From: Helianthus annuus
Lineage: Eukaryota > Streptophyta > Magnoliopsida > Asterales > Asteraceae
Assembly (NCBI RefSeq): GCF_002127325.2
Contig: NC_035436.2
Span: forward strand, 106,973,591-107,037,590
Length of the DNA stretch: 64,000 nt
Direction: 5' to 3'
Shown here: positions 1 through 11,378 of the stretch, piece after piece
Layout: each line of letters begins with the position of its first letter
Position numbering within the stretch: position 1 is the first letter of the stretch
Position numbers and translations under genes: made by a program
Notes under the pieces: model-generated
What the model saw: only the letters and a program-made list of their open reading frames with translations
Told to the model about the DNA's origin: nothing
Databases searched by the model: none

Positions 1-251
1 AACAACGCATATAATGAGAATACTGCGATTGGGCTATTATATAATCAAGACCACGAATACAGTGTTTACAAGTATTGCAAATGTATCAATACATCCAAAA
101 GAGACTAAGGGCCACATTGCCCTTGTCTAAGCTATCTAGTCATATACAACAACCAAAAATCAAATAACAAAAGTCATCATGTCATCCTGTGGTCTTCAAA
201 ATGCTGTATAGTCTGGCTCATTCGTTGTCTTCTCATCAAAAGTAACGCTAC
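1..251 (-). other. Possible last exon and 3' UTR of a host gene
   Basis: This stretch matches none of the retrotransposons in the window. Read on the minus strand from the LTR edge it gives CTATTGCAG (a plausible 3' splice site) followed by an open frame ending SVTFDEKTTNEPDYTAF and a stop near 192. An A/T-rich, UTR-like sequence follows down to base 1. A second frame is also open across the same bases, so the reading is not unique. I do not recognise the protein. If it is an exon, the E LTR inserted within about ten bases of its splice acceptor. It could equally be ordinary intergenic sequence. Confidence 0.3.
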
Positions 252-1356
252 CTGCAATAGTGTGACATCTGTGCTTGTGATATCATTTTACAAACTCTGA
301 ACAATACAATATTAATAAAACAGTGTGTTTTGATCCCAATGTTTGTCATTTATGATTGGTTTTGTGCCCATGTTGATTTTTGATCGATTTTGAACTCTAT
401 ATCGCTTTCTGGAAAGTTATACGCGAACTGGTGCGTAAACGCAGTCAGTTTAACGCGACAAACACTCCGGAACATCATCAAAGACTTAACATACCTTAAA
501 TAAACTTTACATAACTTAGAAATAAGTTTTGAAGGCTTTGGTATGGCAAAAACAAGTTTATTCGCTCTTAGGGACTATTTTCGTCAACTTGCAAAAGTCT
601 GCCGTTTCGTAAGGCAACGTATAGTCCGGAACTTGATCATAAGTTAAACATACCACATATAACCTAAACATGGCATAGAAATAATCTTTGATAGGTTCGG
701 TGTGCGAAAACATCCTTACATGATCTTACAGGGGCTAAAAGTGTCAAAAACGGCGTAAGTTTGCATTTTTACGCATATCTTACGTTCTGGCCACATCTGG
801 CCATCCAAAATTTTTGTACACACTAAAATATTTTTATTTTAGTGATCGGCATGAAAAAATTCCATTCGTCGCTTAATTTGGTTGGTTTTTACGTCCGTTT
901 GAGTTTCGTCGTAATTTAACGAACAACGCGACTGTACGCCCAAACGAGCCGACATCCGAGAGTGTTCCAAGCATATTTTGAGTCCTCTAAACTTTATTGA
1001 CCTTGTAGAGCCTTGAAAATGGCTTAACGGGGGTCAAAAAGGCCTGAAATGGACTCGAATGCATCCAGGGACCTAAACTGCCATTTTTCAAACTGTTGCT
1101 GATCTGGGGAGCCCAGGCGGGCCGCGTAAGCCCTCTCCCATTTCTTACGCGGGCCGCGTCAGCATGCCCAGTTCCAGAAAGCTTGTTTTTGGCTGCTGTT
1201 TCATAATTCAGGGGCTGCAAGTGTAAATTCCTTGTGTGATGGGCAAGTTTATGTGCTCTCCAAGTAATACCAGCTGTCCCTAACACATGTATGGTTGTGA
1301 TTCATTGCTTAATGGATAATCAAAACACTTGTGATGATCCTAGTGCATCACCACAA

Positions 1357-1366
1357 CTATAAATAG
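1357..1366 (+). promoter_or_regulatory. TATA box of the E LTR
   Basis: CTATAAATAG is followed about 25-35 bases later by a C/T-rich stretch (CCTTCATTCCTTGCTC), the usual look of a plant Pol II start site. It is repeated in the second LTR copy at 36606-36615. Transcription would start near 1390, placing the stem-loop run and the LTR intron in the 5' UTR. Confidence 0.7.
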
Positions 1367-1532
1367 CCATCCAAACTCCTTCATTCCTTGCTCATTCTCA
1401 TTTCTCTCCTTCTCATCTGCTTTGGAGCTCTCCTAAGCTGATTTGGGACTTTGTCTTCTTGTTGAAAAGATAGCAAGGACCCTTTGTGAGCATTCTTTCA
1501 TTCTTTTTATTGCTTTTTCCTTATGTAGTGCA

Positions 1533-1918
1533 GAAAGTCAAACGTTTGGCCAACAGTTTGACTTTCGGTTTTGACCATCAATTGGTCAAGTCAAAGTTCA
1601 ATTGAACTTTGAAACGTGATTGTAATCACGATAGTTATAATCCTTCGTGATTATAGCCGCTGATTACCACGTTAGCTAGGTGTAGTGTCGAGTCAAAGTT
1701 TCGGTCAAAATGCGTTTTAGCACGCATTTTGCAACGGAACTACTTTAAGGTATCAAAACACTTTGTTTTGATACCAAATCAGTAGGTTAGACATGTTTTG
1801 ACATGTCTAACTCGACACTATTAGTTTGTGCTTGTTTAGGGTCGTAAGTTAAGCGGTCTAAACAACCGCTTGCACTTCCGAACCCAACCCGTTTGGTCGA
1901 TCTTTAGGATCCGACCAA
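1533..1918 (+). repeat. Run of consecutive inverted repeats in the E LTR
   Basis: At least ten stems follow one another. They are 1533-1543/1556-1566 (11 bp), 1571-1577/1583-1589, a perfect 22-base palindrome at 1591-1612, 1615-1621/1624-1630, 1636-1642/1649-1655, 1706-1714/1723-1731 (9 bp), 1749-1760/1764-1775 (12 bp), 1787-1796/1801-1810 (10 bp), 1851-1857/1865-1871 and 1893-1899/1912-1918. An outer 11-bp stem (1683-1693/1810-1820) encloses three of them. The second LTR copy repeats the run at about 36782-37168. Confidence 0.85.
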
Positions 1919-2444
1919 GCTTAGTTAGTGATCATAGTTGCATAGGGAATAACCACTGAGGTTATACCTTATGATCACATAGGATTGGTTAGTCATATGC
2001 TTGTTAGCTTGTATGCCCATAGGAAATGACCAAAATGCCCTTTTGAAGCATAAATCCGTAATTTGACTTTGGGAACATATTTTTTACTTGTAATCTGATT
2101 TAGTAACATGTTTAGGGATAATTGGGCATGTAAGACTCGACATAGCACATAGATAACCATCCGAACATAGTTTTACGCTAACGACGCATTATAGTGACTT
2201 ATGTTACCGTAATGGGTCGAAACGGGTTAAAAGCACTTAGGTAGGCTTTCCAATCAGAATGTAGGGCCTATTAAATCATACCATATGAGTTCAATTACTC
2301 ATTTGATTTATAGAACCACATTCTATCCTATCTCCCGATTTAGGAGCCGATTATTAACATAGTTACCTATACTAGGTGCCGGTTGATTCCGTGATACTTG
2401 GAGCTTAAATTGGTCTTATTCTCAAGACTAATTAGCAATCCCAA

Positions 2445-3738
2445 GTGAGTACATAGTTCCCCTCTTTTACCGTTTTCAAATACTTTGGGGTGATACACAT
2501 GTACATACATGTTACTTTCATGCATTTCATGCTTTTATGACATAAACATGCTAGTTTCATCTTGTACACTTATAGTACATGCTTTCAATTGTGTTTTGCT
2601 ATGTATGTCAAGCATGCTAGCACATTGATTTGTTACACATTTATTGCATATGTTTACTTAGCATATGGAACACATTGTTTTACATGACATTTCTGCTATG
2701 TATGTTTACTCAGCATGCTAGCACATTGTTTTACATGGACATTTCTACTAGGCATGTTTACTTAGCATTCCTAGTACATGGGTGTCACATGCTACATTGG
2801 TTATGACATTTGGTGTGTTTAATCGGGATAATAATGCATTCATTAACATTGATCACGCTGCTCGGACTTATGTAATGGTACCATAGGAATTGACAACTCC
2901 CGTTTCCGACTTCCTAGGTTTGTTTGGAAGTTGGGAATGACAGAATCCGACTACATAAATTTAGATGAACCTTTAATTTGTTTAAAGGTTTGTCGCCACA
3001 GTCGCAAGGTTTGAATTTATGCGATTAACATTACTACATAAATGTTTGTAATCATAAAGCATTGTTTTTCTGCAAAACATAACATTTGATTTAAACTTAG
3101 GTTTATTCAAAAACATTGTTTTGTACATTTTCTATGGGGTTGAGTAGCTTCTAGTTATTCACCATACATGACACAGTTTATACATTGACATCATCACATA
3201 GTTTAAGTAGATGATTTCCTACTTGCTATGCATTTCATTTAATGAAACATTTCGCACATGACATTGTACATGGTTTACACATACACATTTTGGACATTGA
3301 ACAATACATTTTGGTTGGTTATTGATAAGTGACTTATGTAACGGGGCTATGTGTTATATGATAAAAGCATGGTGGATACGCCGCTGGTACTTCCTATATA
3401 TAAGTGCTTTTATTGTATTATACGTTGTTGCGTTATATAAATCACTTGGGTGAAACATGAAACATTTTATACAAGAATAAGTCATTGTTTTACAAAGTAC
3501 ACATTTTATCCAAATTCATTTTTACTTGGTTATTCATTTAGTCATGCATTATCATTCATCATCATTTGATTTTCATTGATTTTCACATGGTTTTACAATG
3601 GAAAACGTTTTACAAGGTTCATGACTACATTTTATTAAACACTTCTTTTAAATACAAGTCATGAATCTGCATAAACAAAAACCTATGTATCTCACAGGCA
3701 TTTTTATGCTGACGTACCTATTTTTACATGTGTTTCAG
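2445..3738 (+). other. Putative intron inside the E LTR
   Basis: The donor is CCCAA|GTGAGTACATAG and the acceptor is CATGTGTTTCAG|GTGC, giving 1294 bp. The interior is T-rich. The same boundaries occur in the second copy (37694-38987). The equivalent position in every other LTR family in this window has the same donor hexamer and a CAG acceptor. That splicing occurs is inferred. Confidence 0.6.
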
Positions 3739-4941
3739 GTGCTAATGCATGATGATGCTTGTGCTTCACTTAGGTGGACTCGGGCCTTAGTGACTTAAAA
3801 GACAGTTATTATGTAGTTTTAGTTGAACTCAAAGACAATGTAACTTTAAATTTTAATAATACATAACTTTAATTGCCATGGTTGTTGAAACAATAATTCT
3901 GTCGCCACTGTAACCACCATGAAATTTTGAATTTCGTATTTATTTTACATTTTCATTTTCAATGTAACCTCACTTATACGTTAATGCAAGTTGGCTATTT
4001 TATCCATCAGTGTCCATTCGCATATGTTTATTTATTTATTTTTTTCTTTTCTTTTTAAACTTATTCAATAGATAAAGTTTTTTTTATATATAAGTTAACG
4101 ATTTCAAAATTAATAATAACAAAACAATATCATGATATCTCATTTTCAAACCATTTATAAAAGATCACGTAGTGTAAAAAAAAAAGCCATGGACTATAAT
4201 TTTTAAAGTTATAATTTTTTTTTAGCAAAGATCAACGTTTTATTTAAACAAAAATTTCAATGGGCCATTTAGTTCTTTTGGTCTAAAATAAAACAAAGCC
4301 AGAAAGTCCAGGGATTATTTATAGCAAATTAAACAAAAGTTTGAAATGTACAAAGGATTTCCTTCACGCGCTTTAATGTTCCATGTCGGCAAGTTTACAA
4401 CTCACCGGATCTCCTATATCTCACCCAAGATTATTGTTATCGAGTTTCCTAACTATCAATCATGAATTTATACACTAAAACAAACAAGTATTCGCTTTTA
4501 TTAGCTGTTATATCATCTAATTCTGGACCAAATCAATTATGTTTGGAATCGAACAAGGAAATTGGATCATCCCACGATCCTTTCCAAACTCTTGGTGTCG
4601 GTGGAAAATTATTTAAATACGACCTTCCTCGCATCAAACAGACCTTATCACATCAAAGACACTCTCAACTTTTCGGTCTGAAGTCGTCTGAACCTGCATG
4701 ATCTTTGCCAGAGATCATTCTTCCTGTTGGAACTCTCGAACCCGTCTAGATCTTTGCAACCCGTAAGTGTTCGTTACATGTTTCTGTTTGGATCAACTGG
4801 GTTTCATATGTCGACTTTGCTATACTCTGATGCATAGAATTAAGGCTCGTCGTTGTTAACTAATTTGGGAGTAGGAGAGTCGTCGTAGAGTTAGTTAAAA
4901 AAAAAACTTCAAGAATTCGAGTTCATTTGAATCAGCCGCCA

Positions 4942-5025
4942 TGGCTCACTTGTTGGCGAAATGCCCATTGAGCATATGGTCGCATATTCGAACCCGTCCA
5001 CCTGCATACGTTTTTTTTTTTTTTT
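4942..5025 (+). repeat. tRNA/SINE-like segment with A- and B-box-like motifs
   Basis: TGGCTCACTTGTTGG (4942-4956) resembles a Pol III A box. ATTCGAACCC (4986-4995) resembles a B box and is followed by a run of 15 T from 5011. The second LTR repeats it near 12405-12490. It looks like a SINE or tRNA fossil carried within the LTR family. Pol III activity is not shown. Confidence 0.4.
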
Positions 5026-5210
5026 ACCTCACTTTAGTTGATTGATATTATGTTTCACATTTGACATTGGCTGCTATTCCATGCTAAAAAGAAGCAAAAA
5101 AGAAGCAAAGCATACATAGTATTATATTCTTATTGTTATAATAAAATAGTTGTAATAAAGTTTACAAAACAACCTACTCTTTACAATTAAGAAAACAATT
5201 CAAATCTAAT

Positions 5211-5280
5211 TGTGGTAGTGTAGTGGGGGCGCGGGTTCGTGTCCCAGTCCCTACATGCGCTGCATATATATATTTTTTTT
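5211..5280 (+). repeat. Second tRNA-like segment in the B LTR
   Basis: GTGGTAGTGTAGTGGG is followed closely by GGGTTCGTGTCCC (5233-5245), which looks like a T-arm/B box, and then by T-rich sequence. The distance between the two boxes is too short for a working tRNA. The copy at about 12687-12760 is nearly identical. Confidence 0.35.
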
Positions 5281-5515
5281 AGATTCATTTTCTTTTGTTT
5301 TAACCATAAAACCTTATATTTTCTTTTCTTTTTTTAAACCTATTTAATTGGTAAGCAAATTCAACATGCCAATATTAAGATTAGGGTTTATTTTGTGCTT
5401 GACACCAAACTTAGTTCGTAGATTAAACTCGTTGTTTAACCATATTAGGGTAGCATTTGGGATTTTCCTAACGCCTTCGCTCCTCATTTCGTGTGTGAAA
5501 TATTCGCTCCCTAAG

Positions 5516-5994
5516 GTGAGTACATAGTTCCCTTTTTACCTCTTTTTGGGATGATACATATGATGAACTAAATTTTGCTTAAACGTTATACAATTCATTA
5601 TTTTTTTATGGCTTATGTGATCACTATTTGCTTTGTATGAAACTTGTTGGTTTACTTCAACGTGTGCATTCATTAATTTCGGCCAAACCGTCCGGTAGTA
5701 TATTATAGCGCTATAGGTGTGACGACCCATCTCTACTTCCATTTGGATTTGCTTATTTAACACATTTTGCTTATTTTGCTTTTTGGGAAGTGGAGGATGA
5801 TAGATTCCGTTAAACATGTCAGCTTAGGTTTGAATGTGCCACCCGTGACCCATACTCATTAAATGCAATATGCTTAGTGTTCTACTTGTGCCATATTGAA
5901 TTGTAAATAAATTATTTTTATCACATGCTTTACCATAAAACCTATGTTACTCGCCGGCTTTTAGCTGACCCATGTTTTTCTCACATATGTTCAG
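5516..5994 (+). other. Putative intron inside the B LTR
   Basis: The donor is CCTAAG|GTGAGTACATAG and the acceptor is CACATATGTTCAG|GTGG, giving 479 bp with a T-rich 3' part. In the 3' LTR (12996-13477) the donor has become AAG|ATGAGT while the acceptor is kept. That is harmless, since only the 5' LTR copy would be spliced. Confidence 0.6.
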
Positions 5995-6234
5995 GTGGTA
6001 ACAATTGATGATGATTTACAAGCTTTATATCACTTAGGATCATGGAACTTTTTGCCTTAGTTAAACTTTAAAACGATCGTTATGTCTTGTTTTGGACAAG
6101 TTGTTTGTTTGATTTGGTTGTTGAACATAAATTTGACTTAAAATTATATTTGAACTTTAATTAATGCCATGTGTCTTTGAGCATCCTATCATACGTGGCG
6201 CCCCAACGTTTCCGTCTTCAGTTGGGGTGTTACA

Positions 6235-6844
6235 GATTGGTATCAGAGCCATGGTTATAGGGAATTAGGTTATTAGATTGCTTTTGACCTAGACTATAAC
6301 CCTCCTAGGACACCTACATGTGCCTTAATGTGTGATCTTGCTTATCCCTTTCTTTATCCCTATCCTCACCCTTGCCTTAGATTCTTAGTTCTCTATATTA
6401 CACTTAATCATCATCTATCCTTAGATGATTTAAATTCTTAGGCTTTAAGCCTTAAATGTTTTCATAATCTCGTCAAAGTCTTGGGTTTGAATAACAATTA
6501 AGAACACGTGCAATCTGGAAGGGTGGACGCCTGTACTCCGAGTTTTCTGTCTAGGCAAGCACTTCGTATAAATTCCAATCTTCCGAGGAACCAGTTGTGC
6601 TTACCTGGAACTCTTGGGGTGAGTGTCCACTTATAGGCTAAAGCATGTCTTCCCAAAATGTTATAAGAACCCAAATATTTTGATTAGTCGATGATTTCGT
6701 TTATTCGTTTATTTAAATGTGTAAATGATTTCAATCTTTATGTTTATTTCTTCATGCTCTCATTGTTTTACATAAAGAGTTTTAAATTTCAAAACAATCT
6801 CTCTTATCCTTGTGAACTTATATGTTTCCCCTTGTTCTTATAGG
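6235..6844 (+). other. 5' leader of element B with primer binding site
   Basis: The primer binding site TGGTATCAGAGCC (6238-6250) lies 3 bases after the LTR and is complementary to the 3' end of initiator tRNA-Met. The leader is untranslated. Its second half (6619-6843) has intron character and ends one base before the gag ATG at 6845. Confidence 0.85.
6619..6843 (+). other. Putative leader intron just upstream of B gag
   Basis: The donor is CTTGGG|GTGAGTGT and the acceptor is CTTGTTCTTATAG|G, one base before ATG. The segment is 225 bp and T-rich. Element H has the same donor context (CTTGGG|GTGAGTGTT) and a TTTTTAG acceptor directly before its ATG, with a largely different interior. The shared edges support real splicing. 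Confidence 0.6.
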
Positions 6845-9800
6845 ATGCCTCCTCGTCGCGATAACCAGAACAATGCACAAAACCCCGAACTTGCTGCCAT
6901 GATTGCCCAACAAATGGCTGCAATAATCCCAACACTTGTGGCCCAGCTCAATCAGGCCAACGCAGGCAACAACAACAACATCAACGTGAACGCACCTGCC
7001 CCTTGCTCATTCAAGCAGTTCAATTCTTGTAACCCCATCAAGTACTCTGGGTCTGAGGGAGCCACAGGGCTCCTACAGTGGTTTGAAGGCATTGAAAGCA
7101 CCTTCCGCCATTGTCAGTGTCCCAACAATCGCAAGGTGGAGTTTGCCTCAAGTGTCTTTCAGAAAAGGGCACTCACATGGTGGAATAGGGTCATGAGAGA
7201 TCGTGGTGCGAATGTGGCTATGGCTTTAACTTGGGAGGAACTTAGAGATCTTATGCGAAGGGAATTTTGCCCACGAAATGAAATGAGGGCCCTTGAAACT
7301 GAATTTTATGAGCTCACACAAGACAGTGGTGAGAATCGTGCTTATACCAACCGGTATGAGGAGTTGAGCCTTCTTTGCCCAACTATGGTTGGACCTTTAG
7401 ATCGTGCCATCGAAAAATATATCGAGGGTCTGCCCTCACTAATCCAAGATGTTGTCACTGGTAGCAAGCCCGCTACAGTCAGGGAGGCAATTGAGCTAGC
7501 TGCGACCCTGACGGATTCTCATGTTAAGAAGGGAAACTTGTTTCGTACGGGGGGGAGAAAGGAACGTGCTAAGGTTACTACCGAGACTGCTAAGGACGTC
7601 AAAATTGGAGCTTCCTCATCAAGTAGTTCTAAAAAGCGAAAGGCTTCGAAGAATTATGCAGTTGTTGCTCCGACCCAAGTTAACCAAGCAGCCCCACAAC
7701 CCAACAAAAGGCAATATGTTGGAGGTTCGCCTTTGTGCAACCGTTGCAGCTATCATCATCTAGCCCGTGTTCCTTGTAAGCAGTGCACTAGTTGTGGGCG
7801 GTTGGGTCATTTAGCTACCACTTGCCGCATCGTTCCTCCCCAGAACCAAGTTGTTGCTGCTCCTCCTCCTGCCCAAAATGTTGCACCACCACGTTACCCT
7901 ATTGGAACTTGCTTTAACTGCGGTGATCCTAACCATTTTAAACGCGAATGCCGCAAGCTTGCAAATGCTCAACCAGCCCGTGGGCGCGCATTCAACATAA
8001 ATGCTAATGAGGCGCGTGCTATTAATGATGTGGTGAACGGTACGTTCCTCGTTAACGACCATTATGCTTCTGTGTTATTTGATACTGGTGCTGATAAAAG
8101 TTTTGTGTCCCTTAAGTTTGAACCTCTACTTGCTATGCCACGAACTAAACTAGGGAAGCCTTTTACGGTAGAAGTAGCTAATGGTAACCCTTTTGTGCTT
8201 GACTCTGTTATCTGTAATTCTAAACTGGAGCTCAACGATCACGTTTTCCCTATCGACCTCACACCTATGCAACTTGGGAGCTTTGATATCATAGTAGGCA
8301 TGGACTGGCTTGCCAAACATCATGCTGAAGTCGTGTGTTTCGATAAGTTTATTCGCATCCCTCTCCCATCTAGCGACATCTTAGAAATCTATGGGGAGAA
8401 GCCTTCTAATGGGCTGAAACTCATGACTTGTACTGAAGCCCAGAAATATCTACGCAAGAAATATGTGGCTTTCTTGGCCCACGTTGTAGAAAAGAAGGAC
8501 GAGAGTAAGAGTATTCAAGATATTCCTATTATTCGTGATTTTCCTGAAGTTTTCCCAGAAGATCTACCCGGCCTACCTCCCCCACGTCAAGTTGAGTTTC
8601 GCATTGACCTCGTTCCTGGTGCTAACACCATTGCCAAGTCTCCTTATCGTCTTGCACCCTCTGAAATGCAAGAACTTGCCAGCCAACTTCAAGAACTTTC
8701 TGATAAGGGATTTATTCGTCCAAGTTTTTCTCCATAGGGAGCTCCTGTCTTATTTGTCAAGAAAAAAGATGGGACTCTTCGTATGTGCATCGATTATCGT
8801 GAGTTGAATAAACTCACTATTAAGAATCGATATCCTTTGCCTCGTATTGATGATCTTTTCGACCAAATCCAAGGTGCTACTTGTTTCTCCAAGATTGATC
8901 TTCGTTCTGGTTACCATCAACTTCGTGTCCTTGAAGATGACATTCCCAAGACTGCTTTTCGTACTCGATATGGCCACTATGAGTTCACTGTAATGCCTTT
9001 TGGTTTGACCAATGCTCCTGCGGTTTTCATGGACCTTATGAATCTTGTTTGCAAGCCCTACTTGGACAAGTTCGTCATTGTTTTCATTGACGACATCTTA
9101 ATCTATTCAAAAACTAAGGCAGATCATGAGAAACACCTTCGTTTGATTATAGAACTTTTAAAGAAAGAACAACTGTATGCCAAATTCTCCAAATGTGAAT
9201 TTTGGCTTAAGGAAGTTCAATTTTTGGGTCATATAGTCAATGATAAGGGTATTCATGTGGACCCTTCCAAAATTGAAGCGGTGAAGAATTGGAATGTGCC
9301 CACTACTCCAACTGAAATCCGTTTTTTTCTTGGTTTAGCCGGTTATTATTGACGCTTTATCTCAAACTTCTCTAAGATTGCGGTTCCCCTCACCTCATTG
9401 ACTCATAAGGGAAAGCCTTTTGAGTGGGGACCCAAACAAGAAGAAGCATTCCAAATCCTGAAGCAGAAACTTTGTGATGCTCCTATCTTGACTCTACCAG
9501 ACGGCAATGATGACTTTGTTGTTTATTGCGATGCTTCTAATCTTGGCCTTGGTTGTGTCCTTATGCAACGGGGCAAAGTTATAGCTTATGCTTCAAGGCA
9601 ACTCAAAATCCATGAAAAGAATTACACAACTCATGATCTTGAGTTGGGTGCTGTCGTTTTTGCTCTCAAGATTTGGAGACACTACCTTTATGGGACTAAA
9701 TGTGTGATTTACACTGATCATAAGAGTCTCCAACACATTTTCAATCAAAAAGAACTAAACATGAGGCAACGACGTTGGGTCGAACTTCTAAATGACTACG

Positions 9801-11344
9801 ATTGCGAGATTCGTTACCATCCTGGTAAAGCGAATGTTGTGGCCGATGCTCTTAGTCGTAAGGAACACGTCAAGCTTCATTGTGTTCGAATCCAAACTGA
9901 TATTCAGGCTCGTATTCTCCAAGCCCAACAAAATTCTGTGACCCAAGGCAACATGCTTGATGAAATGCCTCATAGTCTTGAACTTCAACTTGAGACTAAA
10001 GAAGATGGGTTACTCTATTTCATGAATCGTTTGTGGGTTCCAAAACATGATGATCTTCGTACTTTCTTGATGAACGAGGCCCACATGTCTCGTTATTCGG
10101 TCCATCCTGGTGCATATAAAATGTACATGGATCTTAGAAACCTTTATTGGTGGCCTGGTGTGAAGAAGGATGTTGCCCTTTATGTAGCCAAATGCCTTAC
10201 ATGCCTAAAGGTTAAGGCTGAACATCAACGCCCTTCTGGTTTGCTTGAACAACCAGAAATTCCAGTGTGGAAGTGGGAGAACATAGCCATGGATCTCGTC
10301 ACTAAATTGCCATGCACTTCCAAAGGTCATGATAGCATTTGGGTAATCATCGATCGTTTGACAAAGTCTGCGCATTTCTTGCCTATTCGTGAAGATTTTT
10401 CTGCTGCAACGCTTGCTAAGATCTACCTTGACAAGATCGTATCTCGTCATGGTGTGCCATTGAACATTATTTCTGATCGTGATGGCCGTTTCACTTCTCG
10501 TTTTTGGAAGACCATGCAATCTGCTTTGGGAACTCAGCTTAACATTAGCACTTCTTACCATCCTCAAACTGATGGTCAATCTGAAAGGACCATACAAACC
10601 CTTGAGGACATGCTGCGAGCTTTTGTTATCGACTTTGTTGGCAGTTGGGATTCTCATATACCTTTGATTGAGTTCTCGTACAACAACAGTTACCATGCTA
10701 GTATCAACATGGCTCCTTTTGAAGCACTATATGGTCGGAAATGTCGTTCTCCTATTTGTTGGAACGAGATTGGTGAAGCTCAAATCACTGGTCCTGAACT
10801 AATACAAGAGACGACAGAGAAGATCTTGAAAATTCGTGATAACCTTCTTGTGGCTAGAAGTCGTCAAAAGAGTTACGCTGATAAACGACGCAAACCCCTA
10901 GAATTCCAAATTGGTGATCTAGTTCTTCTTAAGGTATCCCCTTGGAAGGGAGTTGTTCGCTTTGGAAAGAAGGGTAAACTAGCTCCTCGTTATGTGGGTC
11001 CTTTCAAAATCATCGAGAAGATTGGAAAGGTAGCCTACAAGCTTGATCTACCTCCTGAGCTTAGCAACATTCATCCTACATTTCATGTTTCTAATTTGAA
11101 GAAATGTTTAGCAGACGAAAACCTCCATGTTCCCCTTGAAGATATTCGCATTGATGAAACGATGCATTTCGTCGAGAAACCAGTGGAAATCATGGACCGT
11201 GATGTGAAGAAACTCAAGTGCATTCGTATTCCAATCGTCAAGGTTCGCTGGGAGTCTAAACGTGGCCCAAAATTTACTTGGGAACGTGAGGACCAAATGA
11301 AAGCCAAATACCCTCATCTCTTCGCCGAAGGATCCTCTACATAA
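6845..11344 (+). pseudogene. Element B gag-pol, one frame with two nonsense codons
   Basis: This would be a polyprotein of about 1500 codons. The start is MPPRRDN, directly after the leader acceptor; an upstream in-frame ATG at 6812 would lie inside the intron. Order of domains: Gag core ([16 protein letters not shown]), two CCHC knuckles (CTSCGRLGHLATTC and CFNCGDPNHFKREC), protease (DTGA, ~codon 413), RT (FIDD, ~codon 750), RNase H (CDAS), integrase HHCC (10081-10215), the D, D and E residues (MDLVTKLP, SDRDGRF, SERTIQ), then a chromodomain-like end ([19 protein letters not shown]). The frame is broken only by TAG at 8735-8737 (Trp expected) and TGA at 9350-9352 (Arg expected). Both are single transitions. 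No frameshift was seen. Confidence 0.93.
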
Positions 11345-11378
11345 ATTTCGGGACGAAATTCCTAAAAGTGGGGAGGAC
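11345..11378 (+). other. Hairpin motif and polypurine tract of element B
   Basis: AATTTCGGGACGAAATT directly follows the stop codon and overlaps it. AAAAGTGGGGAGGA follows, ending just before the 3' LTR. The purine run is the expected primer for plus-strand DNA synthesis. Confidence 0.85.

Larger units (their letters stand above)
261..3908 (+). repeat. LTR of element E, copy 1
   Basis: The LTR starts TGTGACATC directly after AATAG. It has a TATA box at 1357-1366, a run of stem-loops at 1533-1918 in the presumed 5' UTR, and a putative intron at 2445-3738. Element H's related LTR continues past the homologous point with a further segment ending GGGGTGTGACA. This copy stops at CGCCAC, where element B starts, so its true end is missing or displaced. 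Bases 2500-3700 are A/T-rich with many CATG-type repeats, and I see no gene in them. Confidence 0.85.
3909..6234 (+). repeat. 5' LTR of element B
   Basis: The LTR starts TGTAACCACC and ends GGGGTGTTACA, next to the primer site. It contains a TATTTATAG TATA-like sequence near 4318-4326, two tRNA-like segments (4942-5025 and 5211-5280) and a putative intron at 5516-5994. It ends in a stem-loop, CCCCAAC paired with GTTGGGG (6201-6227). No conserved protein is encoded; the short open frames in it show no family features. Confidence 0.93.

Noticed and set aside
4462..4701. Open frames MNLYTKTNKYSLLLAV... in both B LTRs (also 11928-12302)
   Set aside because: They lie wholly in the LTR, differ by frameshift between the two copies, and show no domain.
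5233..5245. Functional tRNA gene
   Set aside because: No acceptor stem or anticodon arm can be formed and the A/B box spacing is wrong.
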